From: Pseudoxanthomonas kaohsiungensis
Lineage (GTDB): Bacteria; Pseudomonadota; Gammaproteobacteria; Xanthomonadales; Xanthomonadaceae
DNA length: 64,000 bases
Direction: 5' to 3'
Assembly (NCBI RefSeq): GCF_010211765.1
Contig: NZ_PDWO01000006.1
Coordinates: 124,001-188,000, forward strand
Shown: positions 47,523 to 57,097 of the stretch, one piece after another
Layout of the letters: the number at the start of each line of letters is the position of its first letter
Position numbering within the stretch: position 1 is the stretch's first letter
Made by a program: the position numbers and the translations under genes
Notes under the pieces: generated by a model
What the model saw: the letters and a program-made list of their open reading frames with translations, nothing else
Databases searched by the model: none
Told to the model about the DNA's origin: nothing

Positions 47523-50156
47523 TCAGGCCGCCTTCGCCGCTTCGAGGAAGTCCTGGGCGAAGCGCTGCAGCACGCCGCCGGCTTCGTAGATCGACACTTC
47601 CTCGGCGGTGTCCAGGCGGCAGGTGACCGGCACCTCCAGGCGCTCGCCGTTGCGGCGGTGGACCACCAGGACCAGGTCGGCGCGCGGGCGGCGCTCGCCG
47701 AGCACGTCGAAGGTTTCGCTGCCGTCGATGCCGAAGGTGTGGCGGTCCTGGCCGGGCTTGAACTCCAGCGGCAGCACGCCCATGCCGATCAGGTTGGTGC
47801 GGTGGATGCGCTCGAAGCCCTCGGCCACGATCGCCTCCACCCCGGCCAGGCGCACGCCCTTGGCGGCCCAGTCGCGGCTGGAGCCCTGGCCATAGTCGGC
47901 GCCGGCGATGATCACCAGCGGCTGCCGCCGCTGCATGTAGGTCTCGATCACCTCCCACATGCGCATGACCGTCCCCTCGGGCTCCAGCCGGGCCAGCGAG
48001 CCCTGGCGCACGTTGCCCGCCTCGTCGCGCACCATCTCGTTGAGCAGCTTGGGATTGGCGAAGGTCGCGCGCTGCGCGGTGAGATGGTCGCCGCGATGGG
48101 TGGCGTAGGAATTGAAGTCCTCCTCCGGCAGGCCCATCTTCGCCAGGTACTCGCCGGCCGCGCTGGAGGCCAGGATCGCGTTGGACGGCGAGAGGTGGTC
48201 AGTGGTGATGTTGTCGCCCAGCACCGCCAGCGGGCGCATGCCACGCAGCGTGCGCTCGCCGGCCAGCGCCCCTTCCCAGTAGGGCGGGCGGCGGATGTAG
48301 GTGCTCTGCGGGCGCCAGTCGTACAGCGGCTCGACCTTGCCGGTGTGTTCGACGCGCACGTCGAACATCGGGCCGTAGACCTTGCGGAACTGCTCGGGCC
48401 TGACGCTGGCCTTCACGATCGCGTCGATCTCCGCGTCGGACGGCCAGATGTCCTTCAGACGCACCTCGTTGCCTTGCGCATCGATCCCGAGCACGTCCTT
48501 TTCGATGTCGAAGCGCACCGTGCCGGCGATGGCGTAGGCGATCACCAGCGGCGGCGAGGCCAGGAACGCCTGCTTGGCGTAGGGGTGGATGCGTCCGTCG
48601 AAGTTGCGGTTGCCCGACAGCACCGCGGTCGCGTACAGGTCGCGGTCGATGATCTCCTGCTGGATCGCCGGGTCCAGCGCGCCGCTCATGCCGTTGCAGG
48701 TGGTGCAGGCGAAGGCGACGATGCCGAAGCCCAGCTGTTCCAGGTCCGGCAGCAGGCCCGATTCCTCCAGGTACAGCTGCACCGCCTTCGACCCCGGCGC
48801 CAGCGAAGTCTTCACCCAGGGCTTGCGCTGCAGGCCGCGCGCGTTGGCGTTTCGCGCCAGCAGCGCCGCGGCGATCACGTTGCGCGGGTTGCTGGTGTTG
48901 GTGCAGCTGGTGATGGCGGCGATGATCACCGCGCCATCGGGCATCAGTCCGCGCGCTTCCTCGTCGCGGGCCGCCGCGAGCTTGGCCTCGTCGGCGATGC
49001 CGCGCTCGGCCAGCGCCGAGGTCGGCAGCCGCCGGTGCGGGTTCGACGGGCCGGCCATGGTGCGCACCACCGAGGACAGGTCGAACTCCAGCACGCGTTC
49101 GTACTGCGCCGCGGCCAGGTCGTCGGCCCACAGGCCGGCGGCCTTCGCATAGGTCTCCACCAGCTGCACCTGCTTCTCCTCGCGGCCGGTCAGGCGCAGG
49201 TAGTCCAGGGTCTGCTGGTCGATGTGGAACAGCGCGGCGGTGGCGCCGTACTCGGGGCACATGTTGGAGATGGTGGCGCGGTCGCCGATCGTCAGCGCCG
49301 CGGCGCCCTCGCCGAAGAACTCCAGGTAATGGCCGACGACCTTCTCCCGGCGCAGGAACTCGGTCAGCGCCAGCACCACGTCGGTGGCGGTGATGCCCGG
49401 CTGCGGCCGCCCGGCCAGCTTCACCCCGGTGATGTCGGGCAGGCGCATCCACGAGGCGCGTCCGAGCATCACGTTCTCCGCCTCCAGCCCGCCGACACCG
49501 ATCGCGATCACGCCCAGCGCGTCCACGTGCGGGGTGTGGCTGTCGGTGCCGACGCAGGTGTCGGGGAAGGCCACGCCGTCGCGGGTATAGACCACCGGCG
49601 ACATCTTCTCCAGGTTGATCTGGTGCATGATCCCGTTGCCCGGCGGGATCACTTCCACGTTGCGGAACGCGTGCCGGGTCCATTCGATGAAGTCGAAGCG
49701 GTCGGCGTTGCGGCGGTCCTCGATGGCGCGGTTCTTGGCGAACGCATCGGGGTCATAGCCGCCGCATTCCACCGCCAGCGAGTGGTCGACGATCAGCTGC
49801 ACCGGCACCACCGGATTGACCTGGGCCGGGTCGCCGCCCTGCTCGGCGATGGCGTCGCGCAGGCCGGCCAGGTCCACCAGCGCGGTCTGGCCAAGGATGT
49901 CGTGGCAGACCACGCGCACCGGGAACCAGGGGAAATCCAGGTCGCGTCTGCGCTCGATGAGCTGCAGCAGGTAGGCGTCCAGCCTGGCCGGATCGGCGCA
50001 GCGCACCAGGTTCTCGGCGTGCACGCGCGCGGTATAGGAAAACGTGGCCCAGGCGCCGGGGCGGAGCGCCTCGACCGCTTCGCGGGCATCGAACCAGTCC
50101 AGGGGCGTGCCGGACGCGGGTAGGCCGGGGAGGGGTTTGCGGTGTCGGGTGTTCAT
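47523..50156 (-). CDS. acnD: Fe/S-dependent 2-methylisocitrate dehydratase AcnD
   Basis: This 877-residue protein is an aconitase-family enzyme that dehydrates 2-methylcitrate. The [4Fe-4S] ligands are visible in ITSCTNTSNP and FACTTCNGMSG, the substrate-binding GADYGQGSSRDWAAKG and ADRFDFIEWTRHAF are present, and the length fits AcnD. Together with PrpF it replaces PrpD for propionate breakdown. prpB and prpC, which usually stand beside it, are not in the window, so they must lie elsewhere. ATG 50156 (MNTRHRKPLPG) is chosen; the frame upstream is not coding. Confidence 0.95.
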   Translation of the reverse strand: MNTRHRKPLPGLPASGTPLDWFDAREAVEALRPGAWATFSYTARVHAENLVRCADPARLDAYLLQLIERRRDLDFPWFPVRVVCHDILGQTALVDLAGLRDAIAEQGGDPAQVNPVVPVQLIVDHSLAVECGGYDPDAFAKNRAIEDRRNADRFDFIEWTRHAFRNVEVIPPGNGIMHQINLEKMSPVVYTRDGVAFPDTCVGTDSHTPHVDALGVIAIGVGGLEAENVMLGRASWMRLPDITGVKLAGRPQPGITATDVVLALTEFLRREKVVGHYLEFFGEGAAALTIGDRATISNMCPEYGATAALFHIDQQTLDYLRLTGREEKQVQLVETYAKAAGLWADDLAAAQYERVLEFDLSSVVRTMAGPSNPHRRLPTSALAERGIADEAKLAAARDEEARGLMPDGAVIIAAITSCTNTSNPRNVIAAALLARNANARGLQRKPWVKTSLAPGSKAVQLYLEESGLLPDLEQLGFGIVAFACTTCNGMSGALDPAIQQEIIDRDLYATAVLSGNRNFDGRIHPYAKQAFLASPPLVIAYAIAGTVRFDIEKDVLGIDAQGNEVRLKDIWPSDAEIDAIVKASVRPEQFRKVYGPMFDVRVEHTGKVEPLYDWRPQSTYIRRPPYWEGALAGERTLRGMRPLAVLGDNITTDHLSPSNAILASSAAGEYLAKMGLPEEDFNSYATHRGDHLTAQRATFANPKLLNEMVRDEAGNVRQGSLARLEPEGTVMRMWEVIETYMQRRQPLVIIAGADYGQGSSRDWAAKGVRLAGVEAIVAEGFERIHRTNLIGMGVLPLEFKPGQDRHTFGIDGSETFDVLGERRPRADLVLVVHRRNGERLEVPVTCRLDTAEEVSIYEAGGVLQRFAQDFLEAAKAA

Positions 50157-50558
50157 GGCGGGCGGGGCGCTGGCTCGTGGGCGGGCAGCCGGTCCGCTCG
50201 CGGTGGCGGCCGGTGGGTCTGCACTGATTCTAGGCCGCCCCCCACCGGCGACCCATGCCGGAACGCTGCGTCGCGGCCGGCGCGGGCCGAAACGGAGGGT
50301 TTGCATTGATGCAGGCGATCAACGCTTCCCGGTCCGCCCCGCGCCGGAAGCCCCCCGCCGCGCTTCCCCGGGTCGCCGCGCAACGCCGGCCATGCGCCCG
50401 CCGCGGGCGGCGGAAACGGAGAGGCGTTCGCCCCGCTTCATGGGGCCGGGAAGGCTGCCAGGCCCCCGGTTGCGCACTGCAGCAAGCCATTTCGCGGGGG
50501 GCTGGTACAGTCCGCATCTGCCCATGGCCGCCGCATCGCGACGCGGCCATGGCCAGCA
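50157..50558 (+). other. Intergenic region upstream of acnD and xylB
   Basis: This stretch separates two divergent genes (acnD and xylB). The first 365 bases hold only short shadow frames without ribosome binding sites and no recognisable terminator or operator. A 10-bp inverted repeat (50522-50531 with 50543-50552) closes the region just before the leader terminator. Confidence 0.5.
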
Positions 50559-50580
50559 ACGGGCCGAGGCGCCCGTTTTT
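50522..50580 (+). terminator. Hairpin and rho-independent terminator in the xylB leader
   Basis: A 10-bp hairpin (50522-50531 with 50543-50552) is followed by a 6-bp GC stem (50559-50564 with 50571-50576, loop CGAGGC) and five T residues (50576-50580). It ends 13 bases before the xyl-box and 51 before xylB. It may shield xylB from read-through, end a short leader RNA or act as an attenuator. Confidence 0.7.
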
Positions 50581-50592
50581 CCCTGGACATGA

Positions 50593-50606
50593 TGGTAGCG
50601 CTAACA
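50593..50606 (+). promoter_or_regulatory. xyl-box operator upstream of xylB
   Basis: TGGTAGCGCTAACA is a LacI-type operator with the CG core and matches the xyl-box reported for XylR of Xanthomonas campestris as I recall it. It begins 38 bases before ATG 50631. The LacI-type regulator three genes away (53730-54791) is the likely ligand. Confidence 0.8.
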
Positions 50607-50630
50607 CAAGGCGGGAATGAGCGGACTGGA

Positions 50631-52142
50631 ATGAGCGGAATGGACCGGAACTCCCCGATCGTCATCGGCCTCGACGTCGGCACCCAGAGCGTGAAGCTGG
50701 TCGCCTACGATCCGCAGGCACGGCAGGTCGCGGCCACCCTCGGCGAGGCGCTGGAGCTGGCGTCCGGCGACGACGGCACCCGCGAACAGCGCGCCGAATG
50801 GTGGATCGACGCGATCCGCGCCTGCTTCTCGCGGCTCGACCCCGCGCTGCGGCAGCGCACGAGCGCCATCGGCGTGTCCGGCCAGCAGCACGGCTTCGTG
50901 CCGCTGGACCGCGCCGGCAACGTGCTGGCCCCGGCCAAGCTGTGGTGCGACACCAGCACCGCGGCCGAGTGCGACCTGATCATGGACGCGGTCGGCGGCG
51001 CGCAGGGCGCGATCGCCACCGCGGGCAACCCGATCATGGTCGGCTACACCGCCTCCAAGCTGCCTTGGACCCGCGAGCACCGCTCGCAGGCCTACGCCCA
51101 GCTGGCCACGATCCTGCTGCCGCACGACTACGTGAACTTCTGGCTGACCGGCGAGCGCTGGATGGAGCGCGGCGACGCCTCCGGCACCGGCTGGCTGGAC
51201 GTGCGCACGCGGCAGTGGTCGGACGCGATGATCGCGGCCACCGACCCCGACCGCGACCTGCGTCCCTGCCTGCCGCCGCTGGTCGAGGCCGACGCGATGT
51301 TCCCGATCGCGACGGCGATCGCCGACGAGCTGGGCCTGCCGCGCGGCGTGCGCGTGTCGGCCGGCGGCGGCGACAACATGATGGCGGCGATCGGCACCGG
51401 CAATGTGTCTCCCGGGGTGCTGAGCATGAGCCTGGGGACCTCCGGCACCCTGTTCGCCTACGCCGGGCAGGCGATGGTCGACGACGAAGGCCGCTGGGCC
51501 GCGTTCTGCGATTCCACCGGCGGCTGGCTGCCGCTGATCTGCACCATGAACTGCACCGTGGCCACCGAAGCGGTCGCCAGGCTGTGCGACTTCTCGACGA
51601 AGCGGGGCGACGAACTGCTCGCCGGCACCCGCCCGGGCGCCGGCGGCCTGCTGATGCTGCCGTTCTTCAACGGCGAGCGCACGCCCAACCTGCCCGACGG
51701 CCGCGGCAGCCTGTTCGGCATGACCGCCACCAACCTGACACCCGCCAACCTGTACCGCGCGGCGATGGAAGGCGCGGTCTACAGCCTGAAGAACGGCTAC
51801 GACGCCTTCGTCGACGCCGGCATGCGCTTCGAAGCGATCCGACTGACCGGCGGCGGCAGCCACAGTGCGGTCTGGCGGCAGATGGTCGCCGACGTGTTCG
51901 GCCTGCCGGTGGACGTGCCCGAACAGGCCGAGGGCGCCGCATTCGGCGCTGCGCTGCAGGCGCTGTGGGCCAGCGAGCGCGCCAGCGACGCCGGCGCCGA
52001 CCTGCCCGCGCTGGCGGCCGCGCACGTGCGCCTGGACCCGCGCCTGTCGGCGCATCCGCACGCGGAGGCGACCGCCGCCTACGCCACCCAGTACCAGCGT
52101 TTCCTTTCCCACCTGGATGCGATCCGGCCGCTGTACGCCTGA
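50631..52142 (+). CDS. xylB: Xylulokinase
   Basis: This 503-residue FGGY-family kinase phosphorylates D-xylulose. The N-terminal phosphate motif IVIGLDVGTQSVKLVAYD, the GVSGQQHGFVPLD substrate segment and the C-terminal adenosine motif RLTGGGSHSAVWRQMVADVF are intact. Possible starts are ATG 50631 (MSGMDRN, chosen), ATG 50640 and ATG 50589/50592, the last of which would put the xyl-box inside the coding region. xylA follows after 42 bases. The xyl-box and a terminator lie upstream. Confidence 0.95.
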   Translation: MSGMDRNSPIVIGLDVGTQSVKLVAYDPQARQVAATLGEALELASGDDGTREQRAEWWIDAIRACFSRLDPALRQRTSAIGVSGQQHGFVPLDRAGNVLAPAKLWCDTSTAAECDLIMDAVGGAQGAIATAGNPIMVGYTASKLPWTREHRSQAYAQLATILLPHDYVNFWLTGERWMERGDASGTGWLDVRTRQWSDAMIAATDPDRDLRPCLPPLVEADAMFPIATAIADELGLPRGVRVSAGGGDNMMAAIGTGNVSPGVLSMSLGTSGTLFAYAGQAMVDDEGRWAAFCDSTGGWLPLICTMNCTVATEAVARLCDFSTKRGDELLAGTRPGAGGLLMLPFFNGERTPNLPDGRGSLFGMTATNLTPANLYRAAMEGAVYSLKNGYDAFVDAGMRFEAIRLTGGGSHSAVWRQMVADVFGLPVDVPEQAEGAAFGAALQALWASERASDAGADLPALAAAHVRLDPRLSAHPHAEATAAYATQYQRFLSHLDAIRPLYA

Positions 52143-52184
52143 TCGCGCAACCCGCGACACCCCACTCCCTACGCGAGCACAGTC

Positions 52185-53519
52185 ATGAGCAGCAAGCCTT
52201 TCATCGGCGCCAAGGAATACTTCCCCGGCATCGGCGCGATCCCCTACGAGGGTCCGAAGTCGGACAACCCGCTGGCCTTCAAGGTCTACGACGCCGACAG
52301 GAAGATCGGCGGCAAGACCATGCGCGAGCACCTGCGCTTCGCGGTCTGCTACTGGCACACCTTCTGCAACGCCGGCGCCGATCCGTTCGGCCCGGGCACG
52401 CGCCACTTCCCGTGGGAGCGCGACACCGCGATGGCCACGGCCGAGGCCAAGGTCGACGCGGCGTTCGAGTTCTTCACCAAGATCGGCGTGCCGTATTACT
52501 GCTTCCACGACGTCGACCTGGCGCCCGACGCCGAGGACGTGGGCCAGTACGAGAAGAACCTCAAGCACCTGGTCGGCCTGGCCAAGGAGCGCCAGCAGGC
52601 GACCGGGGTCAAGCTGCTGTGGGGCACGGCCAACCTGTTCTCGCACCCGCGCTACATGAACGGCGCCTCGACCAACCCGGACTTCGCCGTCGTCGCCCGC
52701 GCCGCGGTGCAGGTCAAGTCGGTGCTGGACGCGGTGGTCGAGCTGGGCGGCGAGCACTACGTGTTCTGGGGCGGCCGCGAGGGCTACGCCTCGCTGCACA
52801 ACACCCTCATGAAGCGCGAGCTGGAGCACTTCGCCCGGTTCCTGACGATGGCCCGCGACTACGGCCGCAGCATCGGCTTCAAGGGCCAGTTCTTCATCGA
52901 GCCCAAGCCGATGGAGCCGATGAAGCACCAGTACGACTTCGACAGCGCCACCGTGGCCGGCTTCCTCAAGGAGCACGGGCTGGAGAAGGACTTCTCGCTG
53001 AACATCGAAGCCAACCACGCCACCCTGTCCGGCCACACCTTCGAGCACGACCTGCAGGTGGCTTCCGACCACGGCCTGCTGGGCAGCATCGACGCCAACC
53101 GCGGCAACGCGCAGAACGGCTGGGACACCGACCAGTTCCCGACCGACCTGTACGACACCGTCGGCGCCATGCTGGTGGTGCTGCGCCAGGGCGGCCTGGT
53201 CGGCGGCCTGAACTTCGACGCCAAGCCGCGCCGCGAGTCGACCGACATGGAGGACCTGTTCATCGCCCACATCGGCGGCATGGACGCGTTCGCCAAGGGC
53301 CTGGAAGTGGCGCACGCGCTGCTCAACGATTCGCCGTGGGAGACCTGGCGCAAGGAGCGCTACGCCAGCTTCGACAGCGGCGCCGGCAAGGACTTCGAGC
53401 TGGGCAAGCTGTCGCTGGCGGACCTGGCCGCGCTGGGCGCGAAGAACGGCGAGCCGAAGCAGACCAGCGGCAAGCAGGAACGCTACGAGAACCTGCTCAA
53501 CCAGTACCTGCTGCGTTGA
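52185..53519 (+). CDS. xylA: Xylose isomerase
   Basis: This 444-residue enzyme interconverts D-xylose and D-xylulose with two divalent metal ions. The group II type is shown by [12 protein letters not shown] (catalytic His and Asp), [32 protein letters not shown] with metal-binding Glu and [18 protein letters not shown] with the second metal site. The length is typical. It is co-transcribed with xylB. Expression should follow the same XylR control. Confidence 0.97.
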   Translation: MSSKPFIGAKEYFPGIGAIPYEGPKSDNPLAFKVYDADRKIGGKTMREHLRFAVCYWHTFCNAGADPFGPGTRHFPWERDTAMATAEAKVDAAFEFFTKIGVPYYCFHDVDLAPDAEDVGQYEKNLKHLVGLAKERQQATGVKLLWGTANLFSHPRYMNGASTNPDFAVVARAAVQVKSVLDAVVELGGEHYVFWGGREGYASLHNTLMKRELEHFARFLTMARDYGRSIGFKGQFFIEPKPMEPMKHQYDFDSATVAGFLKEHGLEKDFSLNIEANHATLSGHTFEHDLQVASDHGLLGSIDANRGNAQNGWDTDQFPTDLYDTVGAMLVVLRQGGLVGGLNFDAKPRRESTDMEDLFIAHIGGMDAFAKGLEVAHALLNDSPWETWRKERYASFDSGAGKDFELGKLSLADLAALGAKNGEPKQTSGKQERYENLLNQYLLR

Positions 53520-53610
53520 GGCGGTACGCCGTCCCTGCCGCCGGCGTCCGTGCCCGCGCCTGAGGGAGGCCCGGGCAAGGCGGACGCGCAAGGCGCGGGG
53601 ACGGCGTGTT

Positions 53611-53650
53611 TCACCTGCACGTGCTTCAGCTGCACGTGCTTCACCTGCAG
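53611..53650. repeat. 15-bp tandem repeat with CACGTG cores
   Basis: Two full units (53611-53625 and 53626-53640) differ by one base, and a partial third unit (53641-53650) follows. Each full unit contains the CACGTG palindrome. It lies in the 210-base gap between the convergent xylA and xylR genes. No function is known. Confidence 0.75.
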
Positions 53651-53729
53651 CCAGAGGAGGGGACCGATGGGCAGCAGTGCCCGCATCGCGCGCAACCCGG
53701 CCGGCGCCGGCCTCGCCCGGCCCGCGCCC

Positions 53730-54791
53730 TCAGCCGGACTTGCCCGGGGCGCCGACCGAGCCGCGCACCACCAGCCGGTGCGGCACGACCTGGTCGACCA
53801 GCACCCGGGTGCTGCGGTCCTTGCGGCGGATGGTGCGCAGCAGGACGTCGATCGCGGCATTGGCCATCGAGGCGATCGGCTGGTGGATGGTGGTCAGTTC
53901 CGGCCACACCGTGGTCGCCGAGGAGCTGTCGTCGAAGCCGACCACCGACAGGTCGCGGGGCACGTCCAGCCCGCGCCGGTGCGCGACCGAGACCACCGCC
54001 GCGGCCATGTCGTCGTTGGAGGCGATGATCGCGGTCGGCGGGCGCTTGTGCGCGAGGATCTTCTCGCCGGTCTTCAGGCCGGAACGGTAGGTGTAGTCGC
54101 CCTGCTGGACCAGCGAGGCGTCGATGGGCAGGCCGGCCTCGAACATCGCGGTCTGGAAACCTTCGTAGCGCCGGGCGCTGGCGCTGAGGTCCGGGCGGCC
54201 CTTGATGAAGCCGATCCGGGTATGGCCCCGGGTGATCAGGTAGTCGGCCAGTTCCTTGCCGGCGCGCAGGTCGTCGATGCGCACGCAGGAGATCTCGTCG
54301 CTGGAGCGGCCGGCGGCGATCGCCACCACCGGGATCCCGGCGCGCACGAATTCGCCGACCGCCGCGTGCGATTCGCACACCGGCGGCGGCAGGATCACGC
54401 CGTCGACCTTGCCGGCCATCGCCCGCGCGGCCTTGCGCTCGGCGTCGGCGTCGGTGTGTTCCCAGTAGTCGATCACCAGCTGGATCGAGGTGCGCGAGGC
54501 CACCCGCAGCAGGCCGACCAGCATCTCGCGCAGGTACGCGCCGCTGGGATTGTTGTAGACCAGGGCGATGCGGGTGTGCTGCGCGGCGGCCAGCGAGCTG
54601 GCGGCCAGGTTGGGCGTGTAGTCGAGCTCGCGCACCGCCTGCAACACCCGCTCGCGGGTGGTGTCGCGGACCTTGCCCTGGTTGTTCATGACCCGCGACA
54701 CGGTCATCGGCGACACGCCGGCGAGGGTGGCGACCTCGTCGATGGTCACGCCGCGACCCTTGCGTCGCACGGATTTCCTTGGCTTTTCCAA
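53730..54791 (-). CDS. xylR: LacI family regulator XylR
   Basis: This 353-residue repressor has the LacI helix-turn-helix ([22 protein letters not shown]), the hinge region [20 protein letters not shown] and a periplasmic-binding-like sensor domain with VDGVILPPP and [18 protein letters not shown]. There is no ATG in front of the helix-turn-helix; TTG 54791 is preceded by a GAAGGGA ribosome binding site (complement of 54798-54804) and is the likely start. Xylose or a xylo-oligosaccharide product is the likely inducer. It is divergent from the GH67 operon and convergent with xylBA. Two xyl-box-like sites flank the locus. Confidence 0.9.
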   Translation of the reverse strand: MEKPRKSVRRKGRGVTIDEVATLAGVSPMTVSRVMNNQGKVRDTTRERVLQAVRELDYTPNLAASSLAAAQHTRIALVYNNPSGAYLREMLVGLLRVASRTSIQLVIDYWEHTDADAERKAARAMAGKVDGVILPPPVCESHAAVGEFVRAGIPVVAIAAGRSSDEISCVRIDDLRAGKELADYLITRGHTRIGFIKGRPDLSASARRYEGFQTAMFEAGLPIDASLVQQGDYTYRSGLKTGEKILAHKRPPTAIIASNDDMAAAVVSVAHRRGLDVPRDLSVVGFDDSSSATTVWPELTTIHQPIASMANAAIDVLLRTIRRKDRSTRVLVDQVVPHRLVVRGSVGAPGKSG

Positions 54792-54886
54792 CGTGGGTCC
54801 CTTCGAAAGTGCGCGATGGCCGGGGGGCGCATGGCCTTCGCCACCGGGCCGGCGCGGCCCGCATCCCCCCTGCACCGGAGGTTTTG

Positions 54887-57097
54887 ATGGTATCGCTATC
54901 CCATGGGGCGCGCGATGCGGCCCGGGCCGGCAGCCGCTGGCGCCGCGCCGGGCTGCTCTGCCTGTGCTGGCTGGCCGGGCTGGTGACGGGCTTGCCGGCG
55001 ATGGCCGAAGACGGCTACGCGCTCTGGCTGCGCTACGTTCCGCTCGACGCCGGCCGCCAGGCCGCCTATCGCGCCCATGCGACCGAACTGGTTGTCGATG
55101 CCGGCACCCCGACCGGCCGCGCGATCCGCGACGAACTGCAGCGTGGCCTGCACGGCCTGCTGGGCCGGGCGCCGGTGCCGGCGGCCCGCGCCGGGCGCGC
55201 AGGCGCGATCGTGGTGGGCACGCCGGCGACTTCGCCGCAGCTGGCGGCACTGCGGCTGGACCTGTCGGCGCTGGGCGAGGAGGGCTACCTGCTGCGCAGC
55301 GTGCGCATCGACGGCCGTCCGGCGACCGCGGTCGCGGCCAACACCGAACTCGGCGCGCTGTACGGCGCCTTCCACCTGCTGCGCCTGGTCCAGACCGCGC
55401 AGCCGCTGGACGCGCTCGACATCCACCAGGCGCCGAAGACCCGCGTGCGGGTCCTCAACCACTGGGACAACCTCGACCGCTACGTCGAGCGCGGCTACGC
55501 CGGCGAGTCGATCTGGGACTGGCACAAGCTGCCGGACTGGACCGGCCCGCGCTACACCGACTACGCCCGCGCCAATGCCTCGATCGGCATCAACGGCACC
55601 GTGCTCAACAACGTCAACACCAGCGCGCAGTCGCTCACGCCGATGTACCTGGAGAAGGCGGCGGCGCTGGCCGGGGTGTTCCGGCCTTACGGGATCAAGG
55701 TCTACCTGAGCGCGCGCTTCAGCGCGCCGATCGAGATCGGCGGGCTCGAGACCGCCGATCCGCTCGATCCGGCGGTGCGGGCGTGGTGGAAGGCCAAGGC
55801 CGACGAGGTGTACCGCATCATTCCCGGATTCGGCGGCTTCCTGGTCAAGGCCAATTCCGAAGGCCAGCCCGGGCCGCAGGACTACGGCCGCTCGCACGCC
55901 GACGGCGCCAACATGCTGGCCGAGGCGCTGGCGCCGCATGGTGGCATCGTGATGTGGCGCGCCTTCGTCTACTCGCACGAAGAACCCGACGACCGCGCCA
56001 AACAGGCCTACACCGAGTTCGTGCCGCACGACGGCCGGTTCGCGCCGAACGTACTGGTGCAGGTCAAGAACGGGGCGATCGACTTCCAGCCGCGCGAGCC
56101 GTTCCACCCGCTGTTCGGGGCGATGCCCGAGACGCCGCTGATGATGGAGTTCCAGATCACCAAGGAGTACCTGGGCTTCGCCACCCACCTGGCCTACCTG
56201 GCGCCGATGTACGCGGAGACGCTACGTGCCGACACCCATGCGCGCGGGCCGGGCTCGACCGTGGCCAGGGTCGTCGACGGTTCGCTCGAAGGACACCAGC
56301 TCACCGGCATGGCTGGCGTGGCCAACATCGGCAGCGACCGCAACTGGAGCGGCTCGCACTTCGACCAGGCCAACTGGTTCGCGTTCGGGCGCCTGGCCTG
56401 GGATCCGTACCTGGACCCGGAGGCGATCGCGCGCGAGTGGGTGAAGATGACCTTCTCCACCGACCCGGGCTTCGTCGATCCGGTGGTGGCGATGATGATG
56501 GGCTCGCGCGAGGCGGTGGTCGACTACATGACCCCGCTGGGCCTGCACCACCTGATGGGCCGCGGCCACCATTACGGGCCGGCGCCGTGGGTCGAAGGCG
56601 GCCCGCGCGCGGACTGGACCTCGGTCTACTACCACCGCGCCGATGCGAAGGGCATAGGCTTCGACCGCAGTGCCAGCGGCAGCAATGCGGTGGCGCAGTA
56701 CGCGCCGCCGGTGGCCGCGCAGTTCGGCGACCTGGCGACGGTACCGGAGGAATTCCTGCTCTGGTTCCACCACGTGCCCTGGGACCACCGCATGGCTTCG
56801 GGCAACACGCTGTGGGACGAGCTGGTCCTGCGCTACGGCCGCGGCGTGGACTACGTCGCCGGCATGCGCCGGACCTGGGACGGGCTGGCCGGGAAGGTCG
56901 ACCCGGAGCGGCATGCGCAGGTCGCCGCGTTCCTGGCGATCCAGGAGAAGGAGGCGCAGTGGTGGCGCGATGCGTCCATCGCCTACTTCCAGACCTTCTC
57001 GAAGCGGCCGCTGCCGGCGGGCGAACCCGCGCCGCCGCACTCCCTGGCGTACTACCAGGCGCTGCAGTTCCCGTTCGCGCCCGGGGACGGCAAATGA
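54887..57097 (+). CDS. agu67A: Alpha-glucuronidase (GH67)
   Basis: This 736-residue enzyme removes (4-O-methyl)glucuronic acid side chains from xylo-oligosaccharides. An N-terminal signal peptide ([18 protein letters not shown]) precedes a beta-sandwich domain, the GH67 barrel ([48 protein letters not shown]) and the C-terminal helical domain with [15 protein letters not shown] signal peptide suggests periplasmic action. GGAGG at 54877-54881 is well placed for ATG 54887. A xyl-box-like sequence covers the start codon. It is the first gene of a five-gene coupled operon. Confidence 0.94.
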   Translation: MVSLSHGARDAARAGSRWRRAGLLCLCWLAGLVTGLPAMAEDGYALWLRYVPLDAGRQAAYRAHATELVVDAGTPTGRAIRDELQRGLHGLLGRAPVPAARAGRAGAIVVGTPATSPQLAALRLDLSALGEEGYLLRSVRIDGRPATAVAANTELGALYGAFHLLRLVQTAQPLDALDIHQAPKTRVRVLNHWDNLDRYVERGYAGESIWDWHKLPDWTGPRYTDYARANASIGINGTVLNNVNTSAQSLTPMYLEKAAALAGVFRPYGIKVYLSARFSAPIEIGGLETADPLDPAVRAWWKAKADEVYRIIPGFGGFLVKANSEGQPGPQDYGRSHADGANMLAEALAPHGGIVMWRAFVYSHEEPDDRAKQAYTEFVPHDGRFAPNVLVQVKNGAIDFQPREPFHPLFGAMPETPLMMEFQITKEYLGFATHLAYLAPMYAETLRADTHARGPGSTVARVVDGSLEGHQLTGMAGVANIGSDRNWSGSHFDQANWFAFGRLAWDPYLDPEAIAREWVKMTFSTDPGFVDPVVAMMMGSREAVVDYMTPLGLHHLMGRGHHYGPAPWVEGGPRADWTSVYYHRADAKGIGFDRSASGSNAVAQYAPPVAAQFGDLATVPEEFLLWFHHVPWDHRMASGNTLWDELVLRYGRGVDYVAGMRRTWDGLAGKVDPERHAQVAAFLAIQEKEAQWWRDASIAYFQTFSKRPLPAGEPAPPHSLAYYQALQFPFAPGDGK
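54888..54901 (+). promoter_or_regulatory. xyl-box-like operator on the agu67A start codon
   Basis: TGGTATCGCTATCC differs from the site at 50593 in two bases of the fourteen (T for G at position 6, T for A at position 12), plus the final C for A. It starts at the second base of the ATG, so bound XylR would cover the translation start and the ribosome binding site downstream of the promoter. Confidence 0.6.

Noticed and set aside
50255-50620. Several overlapping open frames of 60-180 codons in the acnD-xylB gap
   Set aside because: They overlap each other on both strands, have no ribosome binding site and run across the terminator and operator. I consider the gap non-coding.
53520-53729. Cys-rich small protein encoded by the 15-bp repeat
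   Set aside because: A frame reading FTCTCFSCTCFTC exists only because of the repeat. It has no ribosome binding site and no plausible ends.
54658-57093. Open frame that would fuse upstream sequence to the SGNH esterase
   Set aside because: It is the out-of-frame shadow of agu67A. The esterase has its own signal peptide and a start overlapping the agu67A stop.
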